Shown here in pieces: positions 12,410 to 23,799 of a DNA stretch of 64,000 nucleotides. The notes under the pieces are model-generated. The model was given only the letters and a program-made list of their open reading frames with translations, did no database searches and was not told where the DNA came from. Each line of letters opens with the position of its first letter. The stretch's first letter is position 1. Location: the NCBI GenBank assembly GCA_038373885.1, contig JAWZYV010002511.1, positions 186,001 to 250,000 on the forward strand, read 5' to 3'. Position numbers and translations under genes: made by a program. This stretch comes from Cheiracanthium punctorium. Taxonomy: Eukaryota > Arthropoda > Arachnida > Araneae > Cheiracanthiidae.

Positions 12410-12840
12410 CAACACCTCCTGGATAAAGAAAGCCTAACAACTCCTACGTCACCAAGCTTTGACGTCATCATTTGGCCTACAGTTAAATGTTTTACTTTGA
12501 TAAAATAAAAGTATAAAAAGTTTCTGGTGAGTTTACTCATGAATAACAATATTTTAATAACTTGAGATAAAAAATATAATTTTCTATCAAATGGCAGTTT
12601 TTAACCATGACTAATTAGATAACATGGTAAGGAAATAGATAGGAATGAACAATTTTGTATGAGAAAGGTATTTTAATTTAATTTTTTTATTTAAGATATT
12701 TTCTAATATTTGTAGCATTCACCAGAAATTTTAAATAGTTTTACTTTGTGAAAGTAAAACTGTGATGACGTCATTACTTGAAGGCCTAGTGGTGACGTCA
12801 AAGTTTCAGTTGTTAGGCTTTCTATATGTAGGAGGTATTG
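12410..12840 (+). mobile_element. Family C MITE (C-3)
   Basis: A 431-bp copy from CAACACCTCCTGGAT to ATGTAGGAGGTATTG. It is flanked by a perfect 7-bp TSD, ACTGTTC (12403-12409 and 12841-12847). Long arms with TGACGTCA motifs flank a central CAAATGGCAGTTTTTAACC block. Confidence 0.93.
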
Positions 12841-12847
12841 ACTGTTC

Positions 12848-14872
12848 TCAGTGCGTGATGTCTTGAAGTATAGACTTCCAGAAACTTTCGGAAGGACACC
12901 AACTTATTCCTTCTCCTTTTTGAAATATACATAATGTATAGATTTATGGAGTTTGTCTTCTGTGTTTGAAATCGCTTTATTATTGCTTACAACCATTATA
13001 CGAACTTATCTAGGAAATAAAATGCGAAGCACTCTGATATAACGTAGTGATAATGACATGCGTGTGAAATATTACATATCCATCCCTGCCAACTACTACG
13101 GAATATAATTAACCACTTTTTTTAAACAATAATTCGCATTTCAAAGGTCGTACAGATAGAACGAAAGAAAGTATATAGTTTTGTTAACTACAGTGTTAGA
13201 GCTTGGTAATTTATTAACACTTGCCTACTTTCAAATCATATCACAGGTAGCATGTCATTCAGTATCACTGAATTGGATTTGCAATTACTTCTGCTTATCG
13301 GTGCAGTGAAACATTCCTTAGCTTTGCAGTATATTTTTAACTTCGTCAGGAAATTTAATATTTGGTGGCTGCGCATTTTGTTTAGTAAAACTTGAAGCAA
13401 TTTTGTCCCAGAGAAAGAAAATTATGCACATTGAAGAAATATAAACCAAACAGTAACGTTAAAATAATATTCGGGCTGTTGTTAAAACCATGCAACTTAT
13501 GAACAGTTTTTAAAACAAAGAACTTATAAGAACTAAATGCCAAAAAAAAAAAAAATCAATCAACACCGCACATTTATAGAAACGATAAAATAATCTGAAA
13601 TATGCGTAAATTATCAATTTTACCAAATGTGATGAACTTATGAAAATTTCGCAATACAGTTTTGTAATTAAAAAATGTCACGTATGTGTACTGTTTTCAA
13701 GTTCCCTTACAACATTATATGAAAAAATTTTCTGAGTTTTTTATATCTGGTTCAAATCATTTATTTAAAAAACTGTTTAAAAACCATGAGGCTATTTTTT
13801 AAAATAGCCTAAACAGAAAAAAATTACTTTGATGCGATACACTTTCTAAGAAATAGCCTTTACAATTCATCATTTTCACATGTTTTAGAATTTAATCAAT
13901 GTTGTCTTTATAGTGATGTAAAACACCAATAATATGTCAAAAATCTAATGCATGACATACTTCTGCAACAATATATTAAAGAAAAACTTCCAAACATTCA
14001 ATTATGTCTGAGGCTAACGGACATATTGGCTTCTTACAAATGTCGTATTTGAAAAATAAGAACTTTCCAAAACTGTTAAGCAGCTTAGAGTTTTCAATAG
14101 TTATTTCTTGGCTCTTCTTTGAATTATTGTTTTTCGCAAACGTTGATAGGCTCATCATTTTTCAAAACGTTCGGAACAGCATTAAGGGTGTAATCAAAAC
14201 TATAAATATTTCATTCCTGAAACATGCTATAGAAATGTTTTATTTATTTCCTAGTCTCTAGATAGGGGAAAAATAACCTTTGTATGTATACTTGCACGTT
14301 TAAAATATATTGGAAATAGTTTAAGAAAACATTTTTACAAGAAAACCTAAAGGAATAGTTGCCAAGTTTCCAAGTGAAAAATTATTCTTTTCTTGCATAT
14401 TACATAATACATAAAATCTATTATGTTTGTCAACAGAAGAAAAGATTTTGAAAGCAAAACATAATTAAATTCGATATAGTTAAATTTTGAGGCACACACA
14501 TTGGTTTTTGTTAACACACTTTCGAAATCTCAAAGTTATTTCAATTTTATTTGGACTGTTTCAAGCAATGAATCTTTCATATAATTTTCACTTATTGATC
14601 TATATTCAGAAATATTAAAAATAAGATCAATTAAATGTGTTAAAACGAGACATTTTTAACTTTAAGCCATGAATACTAAACTTCTGTGGTAATTACATTT
14701 CCAAAACAAAGGATGTCGTGAAGGATAAAAAATAACCATAAAGTATTTTTATTGATTTTATTTGGTGAACTAATATTTGATCATTAATAGAAAGTTTTCT
14801 GTTTAAAAAGTGCTCCTTTTCTTGCACATTACATGATACATTAGACCAATGCGTGTCTGCAAATAGAACGCA
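12848..14872. other. AT-rich DNA with a family A end fragment
   Basis: Only a family A left terminus (13081-13150) and a short hairpin near 13789-13810 (AGGCTATTTT with its inverse) are visible. The overlapping frames at 13976-14261 on both strands have no domain signature. Confidence 0.5.
13081..13150. mobile_element. Family A left-end fragment (A-4)
   Basis: CTGCCAACTACTACGGAAT followed by AACCACTTTTT matches the left terminus of family A. No matching right end is found in the next several hundred bases, so this copy is truncated. Confidence 0.7.
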
Positions 14873-15391
14873 CAGGGTGCCCAGCAATTAACCAAAAATT
14901 TGAATTGTTTAGTAAAAGAGTTTGAGAAGAGATAAAAGAAATATATTTTCTTCACGTATAAGTACACTTATGCCGATTTAATGCATAAGAGCTTCGTAGT
15001 GCTTCCTATTACTTGCAACAATATGGGAAAGCCGAAGATCAAAGTTGTCCAAAACTGGATGAATAGTGTGGCCTATGTGATGGCCGAAATTTCAGCAAAA
15101 CTGGACGATATTTCAGCGACTGGACGAAAATGAAAATCCTCTTTTCGTATGTCAAATTCAGCATTTTACTACTGCAAACTGCTTACAAAGACGCAAATTT
15201 TTATTGAAAACTGCTTGTAACTTCGTGTCTGCCTAGTGCTGCGTCACAGCACAAAATGAAAACTCGTAATTCAAATTCGTTTCCTAAATTGTAAACTGCG
15301 TAGTGTTGCGTCCCCGAATGTTACGTCAGTATGACGTCCCAATAAATAGTTTTTGTAGTTTCAAACTTTCGGTTAATTACCGCTCACCCTG
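14873..15391. mobile_element. TIR element K, CAGGGTG ends
   Basis: The left end CAGGGTGCCCAGCAATTAAC and the right end, reverse-complemented CAGGGTGAGCGGTAATTAAC, form an imperfect ~30-bp terminal inverted repeat around 519 bp. The interior has related CTGCTTACAAAG / CTGCTTGTAAC and GTCGT/GCGTC pieces. The frame at 14693-14887 overlaps the left end by chance. Confidence 0.65.
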
Positions 15392-15676
15392 TATATAAAT
15401 TTTAATTACAGGAGCAGTAGTTTTTAACCATTTGCACTCGAGAGGTAACTCCAGAGGTCCCTCTCACTTACACCTATTAGATAAAGAAAGCTATCAACTC
15501 GTACGTCATCAAAATTTGACGTCAGCATTGGGCCTACCTTTAAAAGTTTTTGTTTCCACAAAATACAACTATTAAAACTTTCCGGTGAATTTTCTCATGA
15601 ATAACAATATTTTAATAATTTGAGATAAAAAATGTAATTTTACGACAAAACACAGTTTTTAACGATGACTAATTAC

Positions 15677-16879
15677 CAGACCGCGGATTATATGCAATCG
15701 CATATTTGCATATGCAATTGCATATTTCAGGTGTTTTTGATGATTTTGCATAAAATGGCGCATTTTCTCTGTTGGATGCATATTTCAATCTCTTTTGCTT
15801 TGAATTTATAACTTTTTTTACCTTCTTTTTAGTATTTTTTTAACTCTTTAAGTCCCACGCTTTGAAAAATTTATACAGCCTTTGGTTCCGAGCAAAGTAG
15901 CATATACTTTTCAATTTTTTTCGTGTGTATTTGAAACAATTTAAATTAAGTCAGCCTATATATTAAAAGTTCAGAAATGGCTAGAATGAAAGTAAGCATG
16001 CCAACCCTGATGAAGACGTGGATTTCGGATTATGGACAAGACCTAACTCCGTAAAAGGTGTAGTTAATGCTTTGTGCAGCGTCGATTCTTCTTTTTTCAT
16101 TGCGGAAGAAATGCTTAGCAATATGTCCATCCGAAAAGGTCTATCGGTAATCGAAACACATTTTTCCTTCTTAACATCAGACATCACAAAATTAGAATAT
16201 CAAAATCTGTTTCTGGGCGATGTAATGAGTCAAGTTGTAAAAGTACAGGAATGCGTTGGTTAGATTTCAGAGTCATTAGGAGAAGAAATCAGTGAGAAAC
16301 TGAATTTTATTTTAAATAAAAATTCAGGATTTTTGGAAGTGAATAAAATAAATAATTTTATTAATGGTGAGAGGAGTGAATTACCGGGAAAAGTAGAACC
16401 ATCCAAAGCGAAATATTATGTTCAGTGACATTCGTTGATGTTGAAAGAGCATTTTCAGCATATAAAATGATTTTAGATGATAAAAGACAAAGCTTTACTA
16501 TTGAAAATTTAGAAAAACACATAGCTGTGTATTGCAACAAAAATTACTGAAAGCAGTTTTAATTCATATTTCATATCAATAAGACTGTGAACAAAAATTC
16601 CTCATTCTGCCTTCATGATGTTTTGAAGTTTGAAAGAGAAAAAAATGTGTCATAATTGCGAGGTAAGTGATAAAAAATACTTTTACAAGTAAATACATTT
16701 TTTTTTCTGTTAATATGTGAATATTTTTCAGTTATTTGATGCTTATTTTTAGATTTTTGGTGCATATTTTCAGATTATTAGTGCATATTTTTAAATTTTT
16801 AGTGCATATTTTTAGATTTTTTGATGCATATTTGCATGCATATTTTGTCACTTTATAAGTGCATATAATCTGCGGTCTA
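15677..16879 (+). mobile_element. hAT element (1,203 bp) with decayed transposase
   Basis: The termini are CAGACCGCGGATTATATGCA and, reverse-complemented, TAGACCGCAGATTATATGCA. A perfect 8-bp TSD, CTAATTAC, occurs at 15669-15676 and 16880-16887, the usual hAT length. Both subterminal regions are packed with TGCATAT repeats, probably transposase-binding sites. The interior contains the transposase relic annotated next. It has inserted into family C copy C-4. Confidence 0.92.
15975..16550 (+). pseudogene. hAT transposase, C-terminal half, inactivated
   Basis: An open stretch starting at 16018 (81 residues) ends in a stop at 16261-16263. The same frame goes on (ISESLGEEISEKL...) to a second stop near 16426. 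A different frame then gives VTFVDVERAFSAYK, ILDDKRQSF and ENLEKHIAVYC, ending at TGA near 16550. VERAFS followed by K.IL.DKR and ENLE is the conserved C-terminal dimerisation region of arthropod hAT transposases. One nonsense codon and at least one frameshift separate the pieces, and the N-terminal BED finger and most of the catalytic core are missing, so the element cannot move itself. Confidence 0.75.
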
Positions 16880-17476
16880 CTAATTACATAATATGGTGAG
16901 GAAATAGATCATAATATATAATTTTCATCGTGAAAGGTATTTTAATTTTAATGTTTACTTTAAGATATTTGCTAATATTTGTAGCATTCACCAGAAATTT
17001 TAAATAGTTTTAGTTGGTGAAACAAAATTATTTATGAAACATAACGACTTAAATTTAACGATATTAATAATACTACTCCTGTATATATGTTCCGCTGGTA
17101 GTTTATTTTTAATCCAATTAAATCATTATCTCCAATTCGTAAGTTATTTGTTTTATCACGACAGTTGAAATAACACGAACATTTATGAGATTTATAGTAT
17201 ATCTTAAGCTTAATAATATTAAATAATATTTACTCTTTCAACGTCAACAAATTTATCATACATCTTACATGTGTAACACATACTTCGTTATCGGCTTTTG
17301 TATTTCTGTTCTACACTGCTCAACCTCACAAAGAGGCTTTCATCATACGCTTAAAGACACTCTGCAAGATATACAGAACACGTTTCTATCAATGATTGTA
17401 AAATCATCCTTATATATTAATTTTTTCTGGTTATTTTACATATGTCAGTTATTTAAACGTTTTTTAATTTAAATTC

Positions 17477-17639
17477 CACAGCTGCCAACTCTTCCGATAA
17501 TATCGGAAGATTTTTCACCCCTAATTTTTGTTTCACAATTACGCTTAAGTATAAGTCCTTTTTTTTAAATATAAAACAAAACTGTTTAAAAATTGTTGTG
17601 GAAAATCTCACGATAAAATCGTACTAGTTAGCAGCTATC
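17477..17639. mobile_element. Family B MITE (B-2)
   Basis: Termini CACAGCTGCCAACTCTTCCG and the inverse ending GTTAGCAGCTATC, with a GGAAGATTTTTCAC subterminal block. A perfect 6-bp TSD, AAATTC, lies at 17471-17476 and 17640-17645. 163 bp. Confidence 0.9.
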
Positions 17640-17645
17640 AAATTC

Positions 17646-18620
17646 AATGTACATAAGTCTGCCTTCAAAACTTCCGTACTATCTGACCACGTTTTGCACG
17701 AAATATTGGCGAGCTCCCAGTAAAGGCAAATCATGGTCACACGTTCGTCTTCTACCTTGAACTTGGTTGTTAAAATTGTCCGTCTCTTCATAAGAGTTAA
17801 TGTTGGCCTCAATTTTACGAATATATAAACATATTCGTAAAATTTATACACGGAAAACCTTATCAAACTCTTATACATAGATTCTGTGTTTAAAAAAAAT
17901 ATGCATTTTTACTTCCGAGATGTACTGGGAAAATCTCTTTTGCAAGAGATTTTGAATTTCAAAAATAAGTTTTTCTCATAACTGAAAGATCAGAATCAAA
18001 GTGTTATTTGAAGGACATGAATACACACCTCTTATTATTATTCTGTACTTCAGTGGGTATTTACATATATGCTTTTTATTCAAGTAGAATGATAAACTCC
18101 AAGTAAGAGAGAAAGCGAGGAAACCTATCACATTTTTAATTTTCAAATTCAGTTCGGATTACTAAGCCTTATGCATATATACATATATACGCGCGTAGCG
18201 TAATAGAAAATTGAAATTAAAACTGATATTCAAAATTTAAACCTTTTCTTTCTAGCACTGCATCTGCATCCATCAAAATTATTTCAAAGTTTCTTTTTCA
18301 TGAATCTATGATTGATTTCATAAAATTTTAAACAAACACGCTCCGATTTTCAAAAGCGTTAGGTATTTTTGGTATTGGCAACCATATGTTGGGTTTTCAA
18401 TTGTATACCAGCGAAGAAATGATTATGTTCTTTCTTTGTTCTTCGGTACACGAGAGGCCAAGTCTTCGTTTTGCTCTCTCTTTCTTGTTATTCTATTCAC
18501 TATTCTCCATTCTATTTCCTCAGCCAACGCAATGTAAACTTCCAAGATCGAAAAAATATATGAAACTCAACTTCAAGCACTTTTTTTTGTTTTAATTTTA
18601 ATGAGCGCTTCCAGTTCTTT
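17646..18620. other. No feature recognised
   Basis: AT-rich sequence. The frames at 17624-17878 and 18386-18595 overlap neither recognisable domains nor splice-consistent exons. Confidence 0.5.
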
Positions 18621-18622
18621 TT

Positions 18623-18850
18623 ATCGGGTTGTTCGGAAAGCCATTTCGTTTTTTCCGTTGCGAAATTCCATGCCAGGAATTGCTGCTTTCATTCTGGAGC
18701 AGCTAGCAATTTGGCTTTATTGTGTAAGATAAACTTTGAATTCTTGATGTATTACTGCCACTTGCGTTTGTACATCGTTCTAATTTAGCAGTGCCAGCCA
18801 CGTTATGGATTTAAAAACGTACACACTATGTTTACTAGAGGTATGAGGAA
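18623..18850 (+). mobile_element. Mariner 5' end fragment
   Basis: ATCGGGTTGTTCGGAAAGCC followed by ATTTCGTTTTTTCCG resembles the terminal repeat of mariner elements of the GGGTTGTTCGGAAAG type. No opposite end was found before the next element, so this is a truncated remnant. The identification rests on remembered consensus termini. Confidence 0.5.
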
Positions 18851-19076
18851 CAACACCTACTTTGACGACACTTTGGACTTCGGTCTGAGCGGATCAATGC
18901 AACACCTTCTACATGTAGAAAACCTGAGAAAAGAAGTTTTTCCGTCATCACTATGCCTCCTCAGAAGAGGTCTTCACAGTTTTACTTTCACAAAGTAAAA
19001 CTATTTAAAATTTCTGGTGGATGCTACAAATGCGGAAAATGTCTTTAATTAAAGATAAAAATTTAAATGCCTTTCT

Positions 19077-20080
19077 CAGGGATGTGCAAGCTGCTTCAAT
19101 TGCTCCAAATTGTGCCAAATCAATCCTGATGTGCCAATCTGCTACAAAAGGATGGTTTTTGGACATTTTTGCTCCAAATTCAGCAAAACTGCTACATTTT
19201 TAATTTTTCCATACATGTTTAAACGTTTGTAAATCTCCCGAATTTTTACAAAAGTCATCACACATTCTAAGCATTCTAATTCAACCTTTCTCTATTAATC
19301 TTAAAAATGAATATTTTTTCTTTGGCATCCCTTTGTTTAAACCTCCAATGCCTTAAGAGTAAAAATCGACCTGTGTTTTAAATTTAATTTTATATAAATT
19401 TGTAATTTTTTGTTACCAAATTTTTTATTAGCTGCTGATGGTAGTTAACCCATTTGTGCCCAGATATTTTTGAGACTTTCTTTGATTTTTCCTAATACCA
19501 GCAATAATAGATAAATTTCTGATGTCAACTTCTTGAGCAAGGGATGATTTCTTTTAAAATCATTATGTATAAAAATTGAAATGTCAACATCCAACTGGGT
19601 CATGTTAAAATATTATGTTGAGTTGAGGTTCTATACTCGTGAATAAAGGCTAGGAAAAATAAATAGCGCTTACGACTGATAGCGAAATTGCCGTCCCAAA
19701 AAAGGGACGCTAGGCATAAATGGGTTAATATAGTTTAGTAAATATTGTATTCTTGATTTAAAATAGATATTTTGTATAGCAATGTATAAAATTACTGAAT
19801 TTTTTATTTACTTCATAAGCTTCTGACTCTCCCCTCCCCCCCCAAAAAAAACTGGTTTTTGTTATAAGCTAAGAGTTTCTAAGAACCTCCTTAATTTTCA
19901 TTTTTTTGATTGGCATTCTTTAATGACTTTTCTCTTACCCTCCAAAAATAAATTTTGTATTCAAAATTGACATTCTTATGCTCCAAAAGAGACTTTTTCT
20001 TGCTCCAAATTGCTCCAAAAATGTCTTTTTTCTTGCTCCACAAATTACTCCAAAATTTAATTTCAGCTGGCACATCCCTG
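19077..20080. mobile_element. Non-autonomous hAT-like element, CAGGGATGTGC ends
   Basis: Termini CAGGGATGTGCAAGCTG and, reverse-complemented, CAGGGATGTGCCAGCTG. CTTTCT directly flanks both ends (19071-19076, 20081-20086). Other family C copies show the empty site as CCTTTCTGTTA. Subterminal regions contain many TGCTCCAAATT motifs on the left and their inverses near the right end. No transposase frame is present: the frames at 19021-19203 and 19891-20073 simply read through these repeats. Confidence 0.85.
19449..19724. mobile_element. piggyBac-like MITE in a TTAA site
   Basis: 276 bp between two TTAA tetranucleotides (19445-19448, 19725-19728). The ends are CCCATTTGTGCCCAG and, reverse-complemented, CCCATTTATGCCTAG. 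A TTAA duplication with CCC termini is the hallmark of the piggyBac superfamily. Near the right end there is an inner palindrome GTCCC...GGGAC. It sits inside the hAT-like element, making a third nesting level. Confidence 0.85.
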
Positions 20081-20344
20081 CTTTCTGTTAAAAAATAATT
20101 TATTATGATCTATTTCTATATCATATTACATAATTAGGGGCAGTTAAAATTTCCTACTTGTCGTAAAATTAAATTTTCTATCTTAAATCATTAAAATGGT
20201 TTATGAGGTAGTAAATTCACCACAAACTTTCAATAGTTTTACTTTGTGAAAGCAAATGTGTGATGACATCATTTCCGTGGACCTAGTGATGGCGTAAAAG
20301 TTTCTGTTCTCAGGCATTGTGTATCTAGGAGCTTTTGATCAATG

Positions 20345-20697
20345 CCGGGTATATTTATTTACATCCAGCAACCTTCTCTTCGCCTACTAAAACAGTTGTC
20401 ATCGCATGATCGAATAAAGTGATTTCAAATTTCCATAGAGTCTGATTAATAGATAATTTCAGAGTTTTTTTAATAAATAAACACACACACTATTTGCGAA
20501 CTAAATTACTTCCTTTAAAAACATGCCTTTTTGCCCTCTAAATACTTTGTTGTCCCCGGTCACGCCTGTCGACCTAGCCGTTCGGAGTTTTCCGTGATTT
20601 TCTCCGAAACCTCCCGTAAATACGGGCTAGAATCCCTTTGAAAGTTCCCCGCGGAGGACACTTCCTATAGGCCTAGGACCCTAGTTCAGCCAATCGG
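20345..20697. other. GC-richer stretch, unidentified
   Basis: From about 20550 to 20697 the sequence becomes much less AT-rich (CCTGTCGACCTAGCCGTTCG, CCCGTAAATACGGGC). It could be part of a SINE or other dispersed repeat, but no promoter boxes or second copy were found in the window. Confidence 0.35.
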
Positions 20698-20704
20698 CCT
20701 TAAT

Positions 20705-21128
20705 CACTGCCTCCTAGATTCAGAAAGCCTGAGCGCTGAAGCTTTGATGCCATCATTAGGCCTTCAAGTAATGACGTCACCACACTTTCATTCTCATAAA
20801 GTAAAACTATTTCAGATTTCTGGTGAGTGCTACAAATATTAAAAAGTATCTTAAGTGAAAGATAAAAATTAAAATACGTTCGTGACACAAAGCAATTCAT
20901 TGTGATTTACTCCCTTATTACATTATATAATTAGTTACAGTTAAAATCTGCTCTTTTTTGTAAAATTAATTTTTCTATCTCAATTCATTAAAATGTTGTT
21001 ATGAGAGAGTAAATTCACCAGAAATTTCGAATAGTTTCACTTTATGAAATTTAATCTGTGATGACGTCATCTTTAGAAGGCCAACTGATGACGTAGCAGT
21101 GGTTAGACTTTCTATCTAGGAGGCAGTG
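20705..21128 (-). mobile_element. Family C MITE (C-6), CACTGCC subfamily
   Basis: Termini CACTGCCTCCTAGA and TCTAGGAGGCAGTG, 424 bp, perfect 7-bp TSD CCTTAAT (20698-20704, 21129-21135). Arms carry TGACGTCA. A 66-residue minus-strand frame inside recurs in copies C-7 and C-17 only because the DNA is repeated. Confidence 0.93.
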
Positions 21129-21316
21129 CCTTAATCCACAAACCAAACCAAACTTTGTTAACGAAAGCATTCAACTTTCCCGTAAAACAGCTCAGCAAGA
21201 AGTTTACTTTCTTCTGTACGATTCTTGACGACAGAAAGGTTCGGGCCGAATGTTTCCATTTTATTTTATTTCATTATTTTTAGGTGTTCCTTTTTTCCGT
21301 TCTTTTTATATATGTA

Positions 21317-21481
21317 CATAGCTGTCAATTCTTCCAAATTTTCCGGAAGATCTTCCACCACGATCTTTATGAAACCTTATTTTACACTGGAAATTCGTAC
21401 TTTTTTTTTAAAGATTAAATTTCTAAGTAAAAATTAGTGGTGTGAAATCCTCCGATAAAATCGGAAGAGTTAGCATCTATG
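21317..21481. mobile_element. Family B MITE (B-3)
   Basis: Left end CATAGCTGTCAATTCTTCC with CCGGAAGATCTTCCACCAC, right end GGAAGAGTTAGCATCTATG. 165 bp with the family B interior (AAGTAAAAATTAGTGGTG). The flanks do not give a clear TSD. Confidence 0.8.
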
Positions 21482-21491
21482 TGTATATACA

Positions 21492-21518
21492 GAAGCACAG
21501 TGGTGTAATGGTTAGCAA
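21492..21518 (+). other. tRNA-like A-box fragment
   Basis: GTGGTGTAATGGTTAGCA resembles the D-arm/A-box region of tRNA-Gln or tRNA-Glu genes. The hAT MITE at 21519 interrupts it, and no matching B box follows within 200 bases. It is probably the head of a SINE or a tRNA pseudogene, not a working tRNA. Confidence 0.4.
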
Positions 21519-21651
21519 TGGAGATGGATGCGAGACGAAACAGAGGTTTACAATTGCTATGCGAAACGAGACAGGTATTTCTATCACTACTGTCTAGAGA
21601 TTTTGCGAGACGAGACAGGACTACTTTTTGTCTCGCGCCCATCCATCCCTA
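21519..21651. mobile_element. hAT-type MITE, GAGACGAGAC core (degraded)
   Basis: It starts TGGAGATGGATGCGAGACGA and ends CGCGCCCATCCATCCCTA, matching the termini and the repeated TCTCGTCTCGCAAAA core of the intact copy at 35451-35618. The TSD is no longer recognisable. Confidence 0.7.
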
Positions 21652-22739
21652 TTTGGCTTATTAGGATGCCGTGCCACAGTAACGGGGTCAACTTCGGGCT
21701 GAGAAAAGTGGATTCAGCCATTAATCTCTCGAACGCATCAATAATATGAGGACCAAGCTTGATTGGGTAATTAAACACTGGGAACGGGGTGGGGGTTCTG
21801 GGTTTGGCTGACTATTTGTCCAAGGCACATGCTTTTGCACCCCAAAATCCATGGTCGTGAAAACAATGCTGGGCAACGCAATCCCCGTTTGGGGATTGCG
21901 GTGTAGCGGTTGTTGTTTTTCCAGTGTTGCGGCACTGAGTTTGGTTTATTACATATATTCATATGATAAGGTACCAGGATTCGAAATAATTAAATCTTCA
22001 AATGTGAAGTTAATATTCTTATCCTGCTCTCTAAATTAGTTGGAAAAGTATAGAATGCAAGAAACGGCACCGTGCAACACGCTGTTTTCTCTGTTATTGT
22101 TAAATAGATTACTATGTTCTGGGAGAGTTGGTGGAAAATGTCAAAATCAATAACCATTTGCTTTACGGGTGATAGAGATTCATTCCTTACCTGTTGTTAA
22201 ATAAAGGACAATTTCAGTAGAAGAGAAGTAGAAAGTAGGGAACAGAGTTCAATTTTTCCGCCTTTATTAGACACAAGCTAAAAATTATTCTCTTTCTGAA
22301 AAGGTTAAACGCGAATAATTTTAATACGACTGAAGATCAGTAGGTACGTTCGCTTGAAAACATTAAGTTTATATAAATAAAAAGGTTAAGTTATTAATTT
22401 TACTGGGAGATTGCGATGTGCGTAATCTTCTGTAGTAATAGAGAAAGTACGTCTAATTTTCAGTTAAATGGGTTTTTTACTACAAGCACGCCTGTTATCA
22501 CAGCAAGAATGCAAGAACTCTCCAAATTGATTAATTCAAAAAAACATTTTTTTTCTCTATAACTACAGCATATTTTCTGAAGCGCCTTCTCCGAGTAAAA
22601 TTTGAAACTAATTTTAACTTCTGCATTTTAAAAACTCACTTTTTAAAGCATACGCATGAAAATATACAGTCCTTTTCCTTATCTTAGTTCAGTTAAGTTT
22701 AAAGTGAACCAATCACTTATTGGACATACGTTCATTCCA
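21652..22739. other. Unassigned; 21652-21950 is less AT-rich
   Basis: 21652-21950 has mixed composition and several overlapping short frames on both strands, none with a domain. It may be the body of a degraded repeat adjoining the tRNA-like head. 21950-22739 is AT-rich with nothing recognisable. Confidence 0.4.
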
Positions 22740-22746
22740 CATATAT

Positions 22747-23188
22747 CACTGCCTCCTAGACATAGAAAGCCTAACCACTGCTACGTCACCAATTTTCTAC
22801 GTCATCAATTGGCCTTCTAAAGGTGACGTCATCACAGATTAAATTTCATAAAGTAAAACAATTCGAAATTTCTGGTGAATTTACTCTATCATAACAACAT
22901 TTTAATGAATTGACATAGAAAAATTAATATTACAAAAAAGAGCAGTTTTTAACTGTAATTAATTATATAATGTAATAAGGGAGTAAATCACAATGAATTG
23001 TTTTGTGTCACGAACGTATTTTAATTTTTATCTTTCACCTAAGATACTTTTTAATATTTGTAGCATTCACCAGAAATCTGAAATAGTTTTACTTTATGAG
23101 AATGAAAGTGTGGTGACGTCATTACTCGAAGGCCTAATGATGACGTCAAAGCTTCAGCGCTCAGGCTTTCTATATCTAGGTGGCAGTG
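22747..23188 (+). mobile_element. Family C MITE (C-7), CACTGCC subfamily
   Basis: Termini CACTGCCTCCTAGA and ATCTAGGTGGCAGTG, 442 bp, perfect 7-bp TSD CATATAT (22740-22746, 23189-23195). It is in reverse orientation to C-6 and C-17. Confidence 0.93.
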
Positions 23189-23410
23189 CATATATGCCAT
23201 GCGATTTTTTTGTCTAGTTAACTGTATTATGCTTGTGGTTGTCTACTGTAAATATTGCACTTTCAGCATTAAAATTTGCACTTCTCATTAATATTAGGAA
23301 CTTCGTGGCTTTATCAGTTATAATAGCTGACATATTTTGCTGCTTCTAATTTAGTTAAGTAGATACCTGGCCAACCACTCGGTTCTCCTTTTCTTCTCAT
23401 TTGGCATAAT

Positions 23411-23799
23411 CTACGCCTCTTGGATACTGAAGGCCAAGAAGCTGAACGTGGAGCACGCAACAGTTTTATTTTCTCAAGTTAAAACTATTTAAAATTTCTG
23501 GTCAATGCTACAAATATTAGCAAATAAATTAAAAATAAAAATTACAATACACCTGTGTGATACAAAATAATTCATTATGATCTGTTTCCTTATCATATTA
23601 CATAACTAGTGATGGTTAAAAATTGAGATTTGTCGTAAAATTTTCTATCTCAAATCAATAAAATGTTTTTATGTGTGAGTGCATTCATCAGAAATTTCAA
23701 ATAGTTTTTCTTTGTGAAAATAAAACTGCCGTGACGTCATTTTTGTATGCTTAGTGATGATGTCAAAGTCAGGAGTTTGTCTTTCTTGGAGGTCTTGGT
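23411..23799 (-). mobile_element. Family C MITE (C-8), degraded
   Basis: The left end reads TACGCCTCTTGGATACTGA and the right end TCTTGGAGGTCTTGG. The interior retains GATGGTTAAAAATTGAGATTTGTCG and a GTGACGTCAT site. The ends have drifted and no TSD can be read. Confidence 0.7.

Larger units (their letters stand above)
15467..17030 (+). mobile_element. Family C MITE (C-4), right end lost, hAT element inserted
   Basis: Family C sequence starts at ACACCTATTAGATAAAG and runs to the CTAATTAC target at 15669-15676. It resumes exactly after the 1.2-kb hAT element at 16880 and continues to about 17030, where similarity stops ~100 bp before the expected right terminus. The right arm has been deleted. 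Confidence 0.85.
18900..20337 (-). mobile_element. Family C MITE (C-5) containing two nested elements
   Basis: Left end CAACACCTTCTACAT, degenerate right end TAGGAGCTTTTG, perfect 7-bp TSD ATCAATG (18893-18899 and 20338-20344). After removing the 1,004-bp insert at 19077-20080 and its 6-bp duplication, the copy is 428 bp, the family norm. Confidence 0.92.

Noticed and set aside
19891..20073. 60-residue frame with repeated WSKKK motifs
   Set aside because: It is the translation of TGCTCCAAA subterminal repeats in the hAT-like element.
20700..20900. A 66-76-residue protein (MNCFVSRTYFNFYLS...) apparently conserved in three places (also 22993-23217 and 59579-59809)
   Set aside because: All three lie in family C copies of the CACTGCC subfamily, so the similarity is that of repeated DNA. 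The equivalent frame in C-18 is broken by a stop.
21492..21518. Functional tRNA gene
   Set aside because: Only an A-box-like stretch is present. The sequence diverges into a MITE before an anticodon arm or B box could form.
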